Assembly (NCBI RefSeq): GCF_002835465.1
Contig: NZ_PIZM01000002.1
Coordinates: 734,398-798,397, forward strand
Direction of reading: 5' to 3'
Length of the DNA: 64,000 nt
Origin: Psychromonas sp. psych-6C06
Lineage (GTDB): Bacteria; Pseudomonadota; Gammaproteobacteria; Enterobacterales; Psychromonadaceae
This document shows positions 44,130-54,969 of the stretch, one piece after another. The notes below the pieces were generated by a model, which was not told where the DNA came from, ran no database searches, and saw nothing but the letters and a program-made list of their open reading frames with translations. How positions within the stretch are numbered: the first letter of the stretch is position 1; each line of letters begins with the position of its first letter. A program made the translations under genes and the position numbers.

Positions 44130-46823
44130 TTATTTTTTCTTATGACAACGCAAATAAAATGTCGCCTCACTGACTTTCATAGGGTGACTTTGGTAATCCT
44201 GTGTTGCAGAAATTTGATGCTCATGCAAAAAGGCTTCTTGCTCACTGTTATTAATAATTTCCCCTACTACATCAACACCCAGCTCACGCGCTAAAACTAA
44301 TACCGACTTGATCATCGCCTGACCTACTAAGCGGCCCGGAATATGTTGGATATAGTTCCCTGCAATTTTAAATTTTTCAATGTTAAGAGGCTCAATAAAG
44401 TGGAATACAGGAATATCAGCGCCAAAGCCATCTACTGTAATCGCAATACCCAATTTCCTAATATTAAGTAAGTTTTCATGGACAATGTAATTACTGCCAG
44501 CAAAGGTCGATTCATTTACTTCAAATTCAAGATCTTTAACATCGCACTGCGTATCTTTAATAATGGTTTGTATATCGCCAATAAGACTGATTTGCTCCAA
44601 TTGACTGAGCGATAGTTTGACAGCAATGCGCCCAAAAAAGATATTTGATGCTTTCCAGCTGACCGTTTGTAATGCAGCTTTTTTGAGCATGGTCAGGCCG
44701 ATATCAATCAGTAAACCACTCTCTTCTGCGATACTTAAAAAACGATCCGGTGCCAACTGCCCATTTGTCGGATGATTCCAACGTAATAAACTTTCCATCC
44801 CGACAATCAATTTTTTATTTAAATCGTACTGGGGCTGATAATAAAGCTCAAACTGATCCTCTGTTAATGCGATTTTTAATTCAGTTTCTAGTTGCATCTG
44901 ATTTGATGAGTGTTTCGTTAACTGGTCAGTGTAAAAATGATAAGAACTACGCTTATCAACTTTTGCACGTAACATCGCTTTTTCTGCACTTTGTAATAAA
45001 CCATCCACATCGATGCCATCATCAGGGCATAAACTGATGCCAATTGTTGCGCTCAACGAGGCTTTGGTATTACCAATAGTAAATTGGCTATTAAACTGCT
45101 CGACCACTTTTTGAGCAACTAGTGCGGCATCATGTTCATTTTTCAGACCATCAACTAGAATAACAAACTCATCATCACCAAAACGGGCAACGGTATCTTT
45201 CTCAAAGACACAGTTTTTTAATCGAGTGGCAATCTCTTGTAATACTTTATCACCCGCATTATGGCCATATTGTTCATTCACCAATTTAAAGCCATTAATA
45301 TCGATCAAGATGACCGCCATCGCCACTTCATTAAAGTTAGCACGGTTAATAGCATCCTCTAACTTGGTAAACAGAGCAATACGATTGGATAATCCAGTTA
45401 ATGGATCATGTTTGGAGAGGAACTGAATTTTACTTTCGATATTTTTATTTTGGCTCAAATCAGTAAAGGAGTAAATGCGATTGCTAACCCCTTCTTCAAG
45501 CTCGACGACATAGATATCTAACCAAGCAAAATGAACTTCTCCCTGTTTGTTACAGTAAGTAATATCACCTTTCCAAACACCTTCTTTCTCTAGCTTTTCG
45601 TCAATGCCTTGCAGGAAAAGAGTATCGCTGTCCTTTGGTGCAAGCATATGGATCATATTATCTAAAAGCTCAGCTTTGCTATACCCAAGTAACTCACAAA
45701 CCGCATGGTTAACCGATACCATTTTGGCATTATGATCTGTCACGATAATATTATCTTGGCTATTTTCAAAAACAGCATTTGCTACTTTCAACCGCTTTTG
45801 CAGGCGATGATGAGCGGTAATATCTCGTCCAATACCGATCAACCCCTGAACACTTCCAGAAGCGTCAAGCAACGGTACTTTGCGCATCTCAATAAAGTGG
45901 CGCTCACCATCAACGTAGGTTAAATACTCTTCACCTGAATAAATCTCATTGTTTTTCATCACATCTTGATCTTGCTGTTGGCACATTAGCGCCTGCTCTA
46001 GCTCAAAAAACTGTTCATCGGTTTTACCTAGAATTTTCTTTTCTGGTTGCCCGATAAATTTTTCAAACTGTTTATTACAGCCAAGAAAACGACTTTGTAA
46101 ATCTTTAAAGAAGATTAAATCTGGTGAAATATCAGCGGTTGCACGCAACATAATGCGTTCTTTTTCGATACTTCGACGCGCATCATTAAGCTCTGAGACA
46201 TCAAACACTAGTCCGATCTGAATATCAGTTGAAGCGATTAATTCTTTGCGGAATACCACTTCATGAGTGCGCCCATCAGTATCATGCAACTCACATTCAT
46301 AGAGGTGGACTTGATGATCATCAAACATTTTTTTATCTACAACTTCTAAGCCCTGTTGCAGTGAAATAGGTAATAACTCAGATACATTTTTTCCAATTAC
46401 TTCATCTTGAGTTAATCCAATATTGCTCGCAAACGAATGATTACAAACAAGAATTTCACCTTCTTTATTTTTATAATAGATTGGTATCGATATACAGTTG
46501 AGTGCTTTTTTAACATCTCCACTGATTAAATCTTGCTCATAAGGCACTGCTGGCTTGATATTATTAACAGGCTGCGTGTTGAGATAAGTCGCATTAAGTT
46601 GTGGAAACAGATCTTGAATACGATCAGAAATAAGCTTAGGTACATGTTGCTCAGTGATGAAGTAATGATAATTTCTTTCTGATAAAAGCGCTAATATCTC
46701 ATTACTACTTAGCATATGCTTTGTATTATAAGAAACCTGTTGATTTCCATCCGTTAGCGATGTTAGTAACGCTTCAACTAATTCTATATTTCGACCAATA
46801 TATAAAACATTTTTAACGAGCAT
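44130..46823 (-). CDS. PAS-GGDEF-EAL protein with degenerate catalytic motifs
   Basis: About 897 residues from the ATG at 46823; GTG 46838 or TTG 46829 are alternatives, the latter best placed for AAGG. Order: an N-terminal receiver-like region (about 1-90), three PAS domains (about 110-225, 225-345, 345-460), GGDEF (about 470-640), EAL (about 645-895). The GGDEF signature is RFGDDEF, not RxGGDEF. In the EAL part EAL is ESL, the DDFG loop is DGFGAD, the K-I-D motif is KIAG and the AEGVE motif is VGEIINN, so phosphodiesterase activity is unlikely. The sequence has no membrane helix. Probably a c-di-GMP effector or regulator. Confidence 0.85.
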   Translation of the reverse strand: MLVKNVLYIGRNIELVEALLTSLTDGNQQVSYNTKHMLSSNEILALLSERNYHYFITEQHVPKLISDRIQDLFPQLNATYLNTQPVNNIKPAVPYEQDLISGDVKKALNCISIPIYYKNKEGEILVCNHSFASNIGLTQDEVIGKNVSELLPISLQQGLEVVDKKMFDDHQVHLYECELHDTDGRTHEVVFRKELIASTDIQIGLVFDVSELNDARRSIEKERIMLRATADISPDLIFFKDLQSRFLGCNKQFEKFIGQPEKKILGKTDEQFFELEQALMCQQQDQDVMKNNEIYSGEEYLTYVDGERHFIEMRKVPLLDASGSVQGLIGIGRDITAHHRLQKRLKVANAVFENSQDNIIVTDHNAKMVSVNHAVCELLGYSKAELLDNMIHMLAPKDSDTLFLQGIDEKLEKEGVWKGDITYCNKQGEVHFAWLDIYVVELEEGVSNRIYSFTDLSQNKNIESKIQFLSKHDPLTGLSNRIALFTKLEDAINRANFNEVAMAVILIDINGFKLVNEQYGHNAGDKVLQEIATRLKNCVFEKDTVARFGDDEFVILVDGLKNEHDAALVAQKVVEQFNSQFTIGNTKASLSATIGISLCPDDGIDVDGLLQSAEKAMLRAKVDKRSSYHFYTDQLTKHSSNQMQLETELKIALTEDQFELYYQPQYDLNKKLIVGMESLLRWNHPTNGQLAPDRFLSIAEESGLLIDIGLTMLKKAALQTVSWKASNIFFGRIAVKLSLSQLEQISLIGDIQTIIKDTQCDVKDLEFEVNESTFAGSNYIVHENLLNIRKLGIAITVDGFGADIPVFHFIEPLNIEKFKIAGNYIQHIPGRLVGQAMIKSVLVLARELGVDVVGEIINNSEQEAFLHEHQISATQDYQSHPMKVSEATFYLRCHKKK

Positions 46824-46912
46824 AGACAAATAAGTCACCTTTTAATTATCTTAAATTCACAACATGTTTGAAATCAACAGCTTAAGGTAGATAACTAAGT
46901 GTAGAACAACAA

Positions 46913-46938
46913 CAAAAAAGGGGATCAAACGATCCCCT
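46913..46938. terminator. Terminator after purL
   Basis: Hairpin AGGGGATC-AAAC-GATCCCCT with a T run on both strands (AAAAAA at 46914 read as T on minus; CTTTTT on plus). It lies 21 bp past the purL stop and is a clean Rho-independent terminator. Confidence 0.92.
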
Positions 46939-46958
46939 CTTTTTATTCTTTTTTATAA

Positions 46959-49900
46959 TTAACCTAACTGTTTACGTACATTTCTGAACATACGCATCCA
47001 TGGGCTATCTTCTTTCCACTCATCTGGGTGCCATGAGTTAGCTACCGTTCTAAATACTCGTTCTGGGTGTGGCATCATGATAGTGACACGCCCATCTTGA
47101 GAAGTTAAACCAGTAATACCATTTGGCGAACCATTCGGGTTAGCAGGGTAAGCTTGGGTATTGTTACCGTAGTTATCAATAAAGCGAAGTGCGATGTTAC
47201 CGCTTGCTTCAATTGCAGCTAAATGCTCAGCATCTTTTACTTCAACACGGCCTTCACCATGAGAAACTGCAATTGGCATATGTGAACCGGCCATATCATT
47301 TAAGAACAGTGAGTTATTCTTTTGTACTTCAACCAAACTGAAACGTGCTTCAAAACGCTCAGAGTTATTACGTACAAAACGAGGCCATAAATCAGTGCCT
47401 GGAATTAACTCATGTAGGTTTGATAGCATCTGACAGCCGTTACAGACACCTAATGCAAAAGAGTTTTCACGCTCAAAGAATGTTTGGAACTGAGCACGCG
47501 CCTGTTCATTAAACAGAATCGATTTCGCCCAACCTTCACCAGCACCTAATACATCCCCGTAAGAGAAACCACCACAAGCAACTAAACCTGCAAACTCTTT
47601 CAGCTCAACGCTTCCTGAAAGAATGTCACTCATGTGTACGTCAATGGCAGAGAAACCAGCACGATTAAAGGCAGCCGCCATCTCTTGTTGCGAGTTTACG
47701 CCTTGTTCACGGATAATTGCCATACGTGGTAATACACCCGTTGCAATGTAAGGAGCAGCAACATCTTCATTGATATCGAAGGTTAATTTAGTGCTAAGAC
47801 CCGGGTCTTTATCATCAAGTTTTAGGTCAAACTCTTGTTGAGCACACTCTGAATTATCACGCAGTGATTGCATTTTCAGCGTTGTTTCAGCCCAAATACC
47901 ACGGAACTCAGCACGCTTAGCAGCTAATACATCTTTACCATCGCGGGTAAATTCGATCAGATCGTTGTCGTTTAATGAACCAATCACTAATGAGTTAGAT
48001 GTTAAGCCGTGACCCGCTAATACATTAAGTACCGCTTCTTTATCTTCACGTTTCACCTGAATCACAGCACCTAGCTCTTCCGAGTATAACGCGGCAAAGT
48101 CATTGCTATCTAATTGATCTAGTTTAACCGTCACACCACAGTGACCAGCAAAAGCCATCTCTGTAATCGTTGAGAAAAGACCACCATCACTTCTATCGTG
48201 ATAAGCTAATAATTTCTGTTCGCTTACAAGCGTCTGCATCGCATTGAAGAAACCTTTTAATAACTCTGGGTTATCAAGATCCGGTGTTTTATCACCTAAC
48301 TGTTTATAAACCTGTGCAAGTGAAGAGCCACCTAAACGGTTTTTACCATTACCAAGGTCAACGAGGATAAGGTCGGTATCACCTTTGTCTGTACGAAGTT
48401 GTGGCGTTACCGTATTACGGATATCGCGCACTGCACCAAAGGCGGTAATGATTAAAGACAATGGCGAGATAACCTCTTTATCTGCACCCGCTTCATCTTG
48501 CCAACGTGTTTTCATCGACATTGAATCTTTACCCACTGGGATAGTGAGCTCTAATTCAGGACATAACTCTTCACCAACCGCTTTTACTGCTTCATATAAA
48601 CCAGCATCTTCACCTGGGTGACCAGTTGCAGACATCCAGTTAGCAGAAAGTTTAATACGTTTGAAATCACCAATGTCAGAACAAGCAATGTTAGTGATTG
48701 ATTCAGCTACTGCTAAACGAGCAGAAGCACCAAAGTTAAGCAGTGCAACTGGCGTACGCTCACCCAGCGCCATCGACTCACCAAAGTAAGTGTCGTAACT
48801 TGCAGCTGTTACCGCACAATCGGCAACCGGTACTTGCCAAGGGCCAACCATTTGATCACGTGCCACTAAACCCGTTACCGTACGATCACCAATTGTGATA
48901 AGGAATGTTTTTTCAGCGATTGAAGGAAGACGTAATAAACGTTCAGCCGCATCTTTAATGCTTGCACCAGAAAGATCTAAAGCTTGTCCTTGCGCTGTTT
49001 GTGTTTTCACATCACGGTGCATTTTAGGTGCTTTACCTAATAATACTTCTAATGGCATATCGATTGGTTTGTTATCAAACTCCGGATCGTTGAGTGTTAA
49101 ATGTAACTCTTCCGTCGCTTCACCGATAACCGCATATAACGCACGTTCACGTTTACAAATCGCTTCAAATGTCGCTAAATTTTCCGGCTTAACTGCCATA
49201 ACGTAACGTTCTTGAGATTCATTACACCAAATTTCGTGTGGTGCCATGCTCTTCTCATCGTTTGGAATGGCACGTAGGTCGAAGATACCACCACGACCGC
49301 CATCATCCACTAGCTCAGGCATTGCATTTGATAAACCACCCGCGCCCACATCATGAATAAACTGGATTGGGTTATCTTCACCCATCTGCCAACAACGATC
49401 GATGACTTCCTGACAACGACGTTCCATCTCTGGATTTTCACGTTGTACCGAGGCAAAATCTAAATCTTCTGTTGATGCGCCAGAGTCCATTGAAGAAGCA
49501 GCACCGCCACCTAAACCAATGTTCATTGCAGGCCCACCTAACACGATTAGTTTAGCGCCAACGGGAATATCTTTTTTCTGTACATGCTCACGGCGAATAT
49601 TACCCAGTCCACCAGCTAACATGATTGGTTTGTGGTAACCACGAATTTCACTGCCGTTATGGCTATCTACTTGCTCTTCGTAAGTTCGGAAGTAACCAAG
49701 AATATTTGGACGACCAAATTCATTATTAAAGGCTGCGCCACCAAGTGGTGCTTCTAGCATAATATCTAACGCAGAAACGATACGGTTTGGTTTACCAAAG
49801 TCAGTTTCCCATGGTTGCTCAAAGCTTGGAATGCGTAGGTTAGAAACAGAAAAGCCAACTAAGCCCGCTTTTGGTTTAGAACCAATACCCGTTGCGCCTT

Positions 49901-50855
49901 CATCACGAATTTCACCACCTGAACCCGTTGATGCGCCCGGGAATGGAGAGATAGCCGTTGGATGGTTGTGTGTTTCCACTTTCATCAAAATATCGATATC
50001 TTCGTGGTGGTAACCAAATTCACGATCATCAACGCTTGGGAAAAAACGACCTGCCTTATTACCTTCCATTACCGCTGCGTTATCTTTATAAGCGGACAAT
50101 ACGTGGTCAGGATGTAATTCATGGGTATTACGGATCATTTTGAACAGTGATTTAGGCTGTTTCTGGCCATCGATTGTCCAATCAGCATTGAATATTTTGT
50201 GACGACAATGCTCTGAGTTTGCCTGTGCAAACATCATTAGTTCGATATCGTTAGGGTTACGCCCTAACTTAATAAAGTTTTCAACCAAATAATCAATTTC
50301 ATCATCAGCAAGCGCTAAACCTAAGCTTACATTAGCAGCTTCAAGTGCAGCGCGACCTTCACCGATAACATCAACACTGCTCATTTTGCCAGGCGTTCCC
50401 TGTACAAAAAGCTTTTGTGCGTCATCTAATGAGTCAAATACCACTTCCATCATGCGGTCATGTAATAAGCCCGCAAGTTGCTTGTTTTGCGCAACAGATA
50501 ACTCAGCAGACGTTTCGATGTAATAAGCAATACCACGCTCTAAACGTTTAACTTTTGTTAAACCACAGTTTTTCGCGATATCTGTTGCTTTTGAAGACCA
50601 AGGAGAGATAGTGCCTGGGCGTGGGGTTACAAACAGTAACGTGCCAACTGGATCGTGCTCAGCAATTTTTGGTCCATATGTCAGTAGTTTTTGTAAAACA
50701 ACTAACTCTTGCTGATCTAAAGATTCCGTTAAATCAGCAGCATGCATAAACTCTGCATAAATTTGCGTAACAGGTAGATTCAATGCTTCACAGTTTTTTA
50801 AAAGCTGGTTAACACGAAATGTAGATAGGGCTGGTGCCCCACGCAAAATTTCCAT
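46959..50855 (-). CDS. purL: Phosphoribosylformylglycinamidine synthase
   Basis: Large single-chain FGAM synthase of purine synthesis, 1298 residues (E. coli 1295). Seen: the N-terminal PurS-like part starting [14 protein letters not shown], synthetase ATP/substrate motifs [33 protein letters not shown] and [12 protein letters not shown], and the C-terminal glutaminase with nucleophile Cys in [12 protein letters not shown] and the His-Glu of [10 protein letters not shown]. Divergent from mltF, as in E. coli and vibrios. I saw no convincing PurR box in the 202-bp gap. Confidence 0.97.
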   Translation of the reverse strand: MEILRGAPALSTFRVNQLLKNCEALNLPVTQIYAEFMHAADLTESLDQQELVVLQKLLTYGPKIAEHDPVGTLLFVTPRPGTISPWSSKATDIAKNCGLTKVKRLERGIAYYIETSAELSVAQNKQLAGLLHDRMMEVVFDSLDDAQKLFVQGTPGKMSSVDVIGEGRAALEAANVSLGLALADDEIDYLVENFIKLGRNPNDIELMMFAQANSEHCRHKIFNADWTIDGQKQPKSLFKMIRNTHELHPDHVLSAYKDNAAVMEGNKAGRFFPSVDDREFGYHHEDIDILMKVETHNHPTAISPFPGASTGSGGEIRDEGATGIGSKPKAGLVGFSVSNLRIPSFEQPWETDFGKPNRIVSALDIMLEAPLGGAAFNNEFGRPNILGYFRTYEEQVDSHNGSEIRGYHKPIMLAGGLGNIRREHVQKKDIPVGAKLIVLGGPAMNIGLGGGAASSMDSGASTEDLDFASVQRENPEMERRCQEVIDRCWQMGEDNPIQFIHDVGAGGLSNAMPELVDDGGRGGIFDLRAIPNDEKSMAPHEIWCNESQERYVMAVKPENLATFEAICKRERALYAVIGEATEELHLTLNDPEFDNKPIDMPLEVLLGKAPKMHRDVKTQTAQGQALDLSGASIKDAAERLLRLPSIAEKTFLITIGDRTVTGLVARDQMVGPWQVPVADCAVTAASYDTYFGESMALGERTPVALLNFGASARLAVAESITNIACSDIGDFKRIKLSANWMSATGHPGEDAGLYEAVKAVGEELCPELELTIPVGKDSMSMKTRWQDEAGADKEVISPLSLIITAFGAVRDIRNTVTPQLRTDKGDTDLILVDLGNGKNRLGGSSLAQVYKQLGDKTPDLDNPELLKGFFNAMQTLVSEQKLLAYHDRSDGGLFSTITEMAFAGHCGVTVKLDQLDSNDFAALYSEELGAVIQVKREDKEAVLNVLAGHGLTSNSLVIGSLNDNDLIEFTRDGKDVLAAKRAEFRGIWAETTLKMQSLRDNSECAQQEFDLKLDDKDPGLSTKLTFDINEDVAAPYIATGVLPRMAIIREQGVNSQQEMAAAFNRAGFSAIDVHMSDILSGSVELKEFAGLVACGGFSYGDVLGAGEGWAKSILFNEQARAQFQTFFERENSFALGVCNGCQMLSNLHELIPGTDLWPRFVRNNSERFEARFSLVEVQKNNSLFLNDMAGSHMPIAVSHGEGRVEVKDAEHLAAIEASGNIALRFIDNYGNNTQAYPANPNGSPNGITGLTSQDGRVTIMMPHPERVFRTVANSWHPDEWKEDSPWMRMFRNVRKQLG

Positions 50856-51057
50856 AGGTTATTTCTCTCGTTAGATAAATAAAATGATCTTGGGTTTAGG
50901 TTCGCTATTATAAGCAAAAAGCGTTTTTTATTAAACAGAAACCCTCTATAGTCACAGTTTATTTCTCGCTCCTGTACTAGTTTTGTTTAAAAAACAAACA
51001 AAATAGTGTTAAAGTTTAGATCCGGACCTTGCTATGCCCATAAAATTATTCTTTTCA

Positions 51058-52545
51058 ATGAAGTTACTCTTAATTAGCTTTGCTCTTTTATTCGTAGCGG
51101 GCTGCAATCCGTTTGTACAAACCAGTAGCTTAGAAAAAATTCAAAAACGTGGTGATATCATCATGGGAACAATCAATAGCTCACTGACTTACAGCTATGA
51201 TGGCGATAATTATAGCGGCTTAGATTATGAACTAGCTGTACAATTTGCCGCCTACCTGAATGTAAAATTAACCATTAAAGAATACCCTTCTCTCAACGAG
51301 CTCTTTCTCGCGTTAGATAACCAAGAAGTCGATTTCTTGGGGGCAGGATTAACACTTACCCCTAAGCGCGCAGAAAAATACCGTAGTTCGCCTCCTTATT
51401 ACTACGTTTCTCAAAAGGTGGTTTATCGCAAAGGAACTTACCGCCCACGTCGAATTGGCGATGTAAACAAAGATATTGCCGTCTTAAAAGACAGTAGCCA
51501 TGCAGAGACACTCAGCGCTTTAATGGAAGAGGAACCGAACATTGAAGTGTTAACTTTTGACAATGAAGATCAAGAAACGTTATTACGCAAAGTCGCTGAA
51601 AAAGAAGTCACTTTTGCCATTGTCGATAGCTCAACATTAGCTCAAAAACAGCGCTACTACCCTGTATTAGCAGAAGCTTTTACTATCTCAGAAAAACAAC
51701 CTGTTGCTTGGCTTATCAAACGTAATATCGACGATAGCCTTTACTCTGGCATGATCGAATTTATTGGCAATAAATATAATGATCAAACCATTGCAGGTCT
51801 TGAAGAGAAGTATTTTGGCCATGTTGAACATTTCGATTATGTCGATACACGTATCTTCTTAAAACGCATTAAAAGCAAACTTCCTAAGTATGAAATGCTG
51901 TTTAAAAAATATGCTAATGCAGAGGTAGACTGGCAACTACTCGCGGCCGTAAGTTATCAAGAGTCACATTGGAACCCCTATGCGAAATCGCCAACAGGCG
52001 TGCGAGGAATGATGATGCTAACCTTAGACACGGCGGACTATATCGGCATTAAAAACCGTTTAGATGCCGAGCAAAGTATTCAAGGCGGTGCAAAATATTT
52101 ATCACAGCTAATAAAACGTTTGCCTGACAGTATTAATGATGATGAAAAAGTATGGTTCGCTTTAGCCAGTTATAATATTGGTTACGGGCATTTGATGGAT
52201 GCAAGACGCATTACCACCATGAAAAAACAAAACCCTAATTCATGGACCGACGTAAAAGATAATTTACCCCTTTTACATCAAAAGAAATGGTATAGCAAAA
52301 CGCGCTATGGTTATGCACGAGGCAGTGAAGCGCAACATTACGTTAATAATATTCGCCAATATTTATTAACGCTAAATTGGTTTATTTCAGAACGCGATAA
52401 AGCATTGCGCATTGAGCAGGAAAAACAAGCAGAACTAGACCGATTGGCTGCCATAGAAGCAGCTAGTCACGCGGTCGTTGAAGAAGCGAATAAAGATAAA
52501 AAGGAGACTCAAAGTCAAGCTTTAGCAACACAGCCCTCTGAATAA
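51058..52545 (+). CDS. mltF: Membrane-bound lytic murein transglycosylase F
   Basis: Peptidoglycan-cleaving enzyme of the outer membrane with an N-terminal solute-binding-like regulatory domain. About 495 residues from the ATG at 51058, giving MKLLLISFALLFVAGCNPF, a lipobox with Cys16; a start at 51034 only lengthens the signal. The SBP-like domain runs about 25-265 and the SLT catalytic domain from about 280, with catalytic Glu in VSYQESHWNP and SPTGVRGMMML. The charged C-terminal tail from about 455 has coiled-coil character and differs from E. coli. Divergently placed from purL. Confidence 0.94.
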   Translation: MKLLLISFALLFVAGCNPFVQTSSLEKIQKRGDIIMGTINSSLTYSYDGDNYSGLDYELAVQFAAYLNVKLTIKEYPSLNELFLALDNQEVDFLGAGLTLTPKRAEKYRSSPPYYYVSQKVVYRKGTYRPRRIGDVNKDIAVLKDSSHAETLSALMEEEPNIEVLTFDNEDQETLLRKVAEKEVTFAIVDSSTLAQKQRYYPVLAEAFTISEKQPVAWLIKRNIDDSLYSGMIEFIGNKYNDQTIAGLEEKYFGHVEHFDYVDTRIFLKRIKSKLPKYEMLFKKYANAEVDWQLLAAVSYQESHWNPYAKSPTGVRGMMMLTLDTADYIGIKNRLDAEQSIQGGAKYLSQLIKRLPDSINDDEKVWFALASYNIGYGHLMDARRITTMKKQNPNSWTDVKDNLPLLHQKKWYSKTRYGYARGSEAQHYVNNIRQYLLTLNWFISERDKALRIEQEKQAELDRLAAIEAASHAVVEEANKDKKETQSQALATQPSE

Positions 52546-52556
52546 GCACAGGATAT

Positions 52557-52579
52557 GCGCATCTATTTAAATGATGCGC
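52557..52579. terminator. Weak hairpin between mltF and the GNAT gene
   Basis: GCGCATC-9 nt-GATGCGC, 7-bp arms, 12 bp after the mltF stop. No T-tract follows on either side, so termination is only possible. Confidence 0.4.
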
Positions 52580-52610
52580 TCAAACAGATTATCATTTAAC
52601 ACGAGAAGCG

Positions 52611-53207
52611 TTATAGCTTGATACCGTAGCCGATTGAGTGTTCAAATTCACAAATCGCAGTAAACCCTAGTTTTTCATAAAATGAAATCGCACTTGCATT
52701 ACTTCTAGATACCTCAAGGTGCACTCCAGATATCTGCAATGCCTTCAAATGCTTAAGAAAGGTGGTTATTAACTTCCGTCCAATGCCATGCCCTTGCGTC
52801 GCAGGAAGTAAATTAATATGCAGATGTGCAGGGTAATCTACATACTCAACGCGTGGTTGATAGCCAATATGAATGAGTCGTTTTAATCGAGCGTCATAAC
52901 TTAAATCCGAGGTTTCAGGCGAAATATATTGCAACCTTAGATCAGGAAACCAACTTTTTTCGCACTTCAGTGCAAACGAAGAGGATGATTTGCAACCGAT
53001 GATATAGCCACATAGTGCTTGGTTATGGACAACAACAAAACAGATCTCTGGCTCAAAATTAACATAAGGAGCCATATAATAGTGGCCAAGCAATTTAGTA
53101 TCTTCAACCAGATCGGTTGCATCTTTTCCTGAATCTCCGGTTTGTAAACATATCCTGTAAAGTGCATCTAAATCATCAGGATGGTAAGGGCGAATCTCAA
53201 ATGACAT
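52611..53207 (-). CDS. GNAT-family N-acetyltransferase
   Basis: 198 residues. The acetyl-CoA binding signature QGHGIGRKLITTFLKHL (near 145-161) and the C-terminal GVHLEVSRSNASAISFYEKLGF are typical of GNAT enzymes. The N-terminal IRPYHPDDLDALYRICLQTGDSGKDAT resembles the subgroup related to the acetyltransferase-like domain of eukaryotic O-GlcNAcase. The substrate is unknown. Convergent with mltF and transcribed alone. Confidence 0.82.
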   Translation of the reverse strand: MSFEIRPYHPDDLDALYRICLQTGDSGKDATDLVEDTKLLGHYYMAPYVNFEPEICFVVVHNQALCGYIIGCKSSSSFALKCEKSWFPDLRLQYISPETSDLSYDARLKRLIHIGYQPRVEYVDYPAHLHINLLPATQGHGIGRKLITTFLKHLKALQISGVHLEVSRSNASAISFYEKLGFTAICEFEHSIGYGIKL

Positions 53208-53539
53208 AATAATTCCGTAGTTAATTTAAGAAAGAACAAGCTCAATTCTGAATAGACAAAATTTATGTAATAACCTAATACACTATGCTGGTTCACCAGA
53301 GTTAAGTAACACTAAACACACTATATGAAGTGATTTGGAGATATATAAGCATTTTTGAATAGAGTTGAGTGCAATTATAATAAACCTAATTACATTTATA
53401 ATCACTGACAAAGAATACAGCGAACGCTAAAAAGAGATTAAAAAAACGCAAAAACTATCAATTCAATACAAATAAACGATTTAACCTATCGAACATTAAG
53501 TAGTATTGTTTCCTTACTAACAATCGAAAGGAAAACATT
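53208..53539. other. Gene-free gap between the divergent GNAT and CBS genes
   Basis: 332 bp, AT-rich, with promoters for both flanking genes expected but not resolvable by eye. No ORF, repeat or RNA gene is evident. The CBS gene has GAAAGGAAAA just upstream of its ATG. Confidence 0.4.
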
Positions 53540-53953
53540 ATGACTCAATTAAATATCGATAGCATAATTCACAAGCAACCTATTAACGTTCAATGCCAAA
53601 CTCCATTAACTAAGATCATTGATACATTAATCCAAAGTCAGCAGGCCCAAGTTCCAGTAGTAAATGCAGATAACAAGTTGTTAGGTATGGTGTCTTTAGT
53701 TGACTGTCAAAAAGCCTTATTAGTCGGTGCTTATCATTGTGATAAACCAGTTCGAGTCAACGATATTATGGCAAAACAATTTACAGCTCTTACCGAAGAT
53801 GAATCTTTATCAGAAGTAGCGATTAAAACGCAGGCATCACCTGAAGATATTTTTCCAGTGCTTAAGGGGGAAAAATTAGTGGGTATCCTAAAGCGTGTTG
53901 ATCTTCTGGTACACTTACACAACAACCTTGCGCAGTGCTCACATTCCAACTAA
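53540..53953 (+). CDS. CBS-domain pair protein
   Basis: 137 residues formed by two CBS motifs (about 5-60 and 72-128), the first with QVPVVNADNKLLGMVSLVDCQ, the second with FPVLKGEKLVGILKRVDLL. No other domain. Such stand-alone pairs usually bind adenine nucleotides and act as regulatory modules; the partner here is unknown. Separated by about 60 bp from the EamA gene. Confidence 0.85.
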   Translation: MTQLNIDSIIHKQPINVQCQTPLTKIIDTLIQSQQAQVPVVNADNKLLGMVSLVDCQKALLVGAYHCDKPVRVNDIMAKQFTALTEDESLSEVAIKTQASPEDIFPVLKGEKLVGILKRVDLLVHLHNNLAQCSHSN

Positions 53954-54013
53954 AGCCTTTACATATAATGGCTAAAACGGAGCGCTCCAACTCATTATTT
54001 TTACAGGATCGCA

Positions 54014-54889
54014 ATGAATATTCTTCTAGCAATGTTAGCCGCTTTTTTATGGGGGACCACTTATGCTGTGACTCAATATACACTAGCAGGGTGGCCACCA
54101 CTATTACTTGGTGCATTACGTGCATTGCCAGCGGGCTTACTATTATTAGCGATTAAACCAACCATACCCGCGCGACAACATTGGCCTATTTTAATTCGCT
54201 TAGGTGTTATTAATATCGCACTCTTTTTTAGTTTATTATTTGTCATGGCACAAACGCTCCCCTCAGCTATATCTGGTGTTGGCATGGTTTCACTCCCCGT
54301 TTTTGCCATGTTTTTTTACTGGGTGGTACACAAACAAAAGCCCACTTCAATACAGTTATTTTCCGGCGCAATTTTAGTGGTGCTTGCTTGGTTACTGTTT
54401 GACCCATTCAATTTGACACTTAACCCAGTCGGTTTACTTGCGATGTTTGCCGCAATTAACTGTATCGTTATTGGAAGCAATATCACTAAAACACTAGGTA
54501 ATCGCATCGCTTGGTGGCCGGTATTATGCTGGCAATTGATTATTGGTGGTGTAGCACTCACCTTGGTGGCATCGATTCAGGCAGCATGGTCACCAAATCA
54601 ATATATAGTGGCGTTACAAAACGTTACGACTTTAAATGCGATTGGCTTAACTTGGTTAATCGTATTAAACACCATGCTTGCTTACACTCTTTATGTATGG
54701 CTATTGAGTCGAATGAGTGTAGTAGAGTTTACGTTTGCAGGAATTAGCAATCCAATTGCAGGTATTTTAACCGGATTAATTTTAGTCGGTGATAATTTTA
54801 GCTATACCCAATATCTACTGATGGCGTTAATGATTGCAACTTCATTGATCTCCCCTCTTGTGGTGTTCTACCAGAAACGTAACATTTAA
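54014..54889 (+). CDS. EamA-family drug/metabolite exporter
   Basis: 291 residues with ten predicted membrane helices in two EamA repeats. The start MNILLAMLAAFLWGTTYAVTQ shows the LWGxxY motif; TLPSAISGVGMVSLPVFAMFF and the second-repeat WLLSRMSVVEFTFAGISNPI are also typical. Inner-membrane efflux of small metabolites or amino acids is likely, substrate not predictable. Confidence 0.87.
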   Translation: MNILLAMLAAFLWGTTYAVTQYTLAGWPPLLLGALRALPAGLLLLAIKPTIPARQHWPILIRLGVINIALFFSLLFVMAQTLPSAISGVGMVSLPVFAMFFYWVVHKQKPTSIQLFSGAILVVLAWLLFDPFNLTLNPVGLLAMFAAINCIVIGSNITKTLGNRIAWWPVLCWQLIIGGVALTLVASIQAAWSPNQYIVALQNVTTLNAIGLTWLIVLNTMLAYTLYVWLLSRMSVVEFTFAGISNPIAGILTGLILVGDNFSYTQYLLMALMIATSLISPLVVFYQKRNI

Positions 54890-54969
54890 AAACAGAATTA
54901 AAGCAACACTGAGTTTCCTATCTATTTTCTTCTATACTTATCATTTTAATATCCAAGTGATGGGCCTTT

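Noticed and set aside
50856-51057. PurR operator in the purL-mltF gap
   Set aside because: The best candidate (around AAGCAAAAAGCGTTTTTT) breaks the central CG-containing palindrome of the PurR site.
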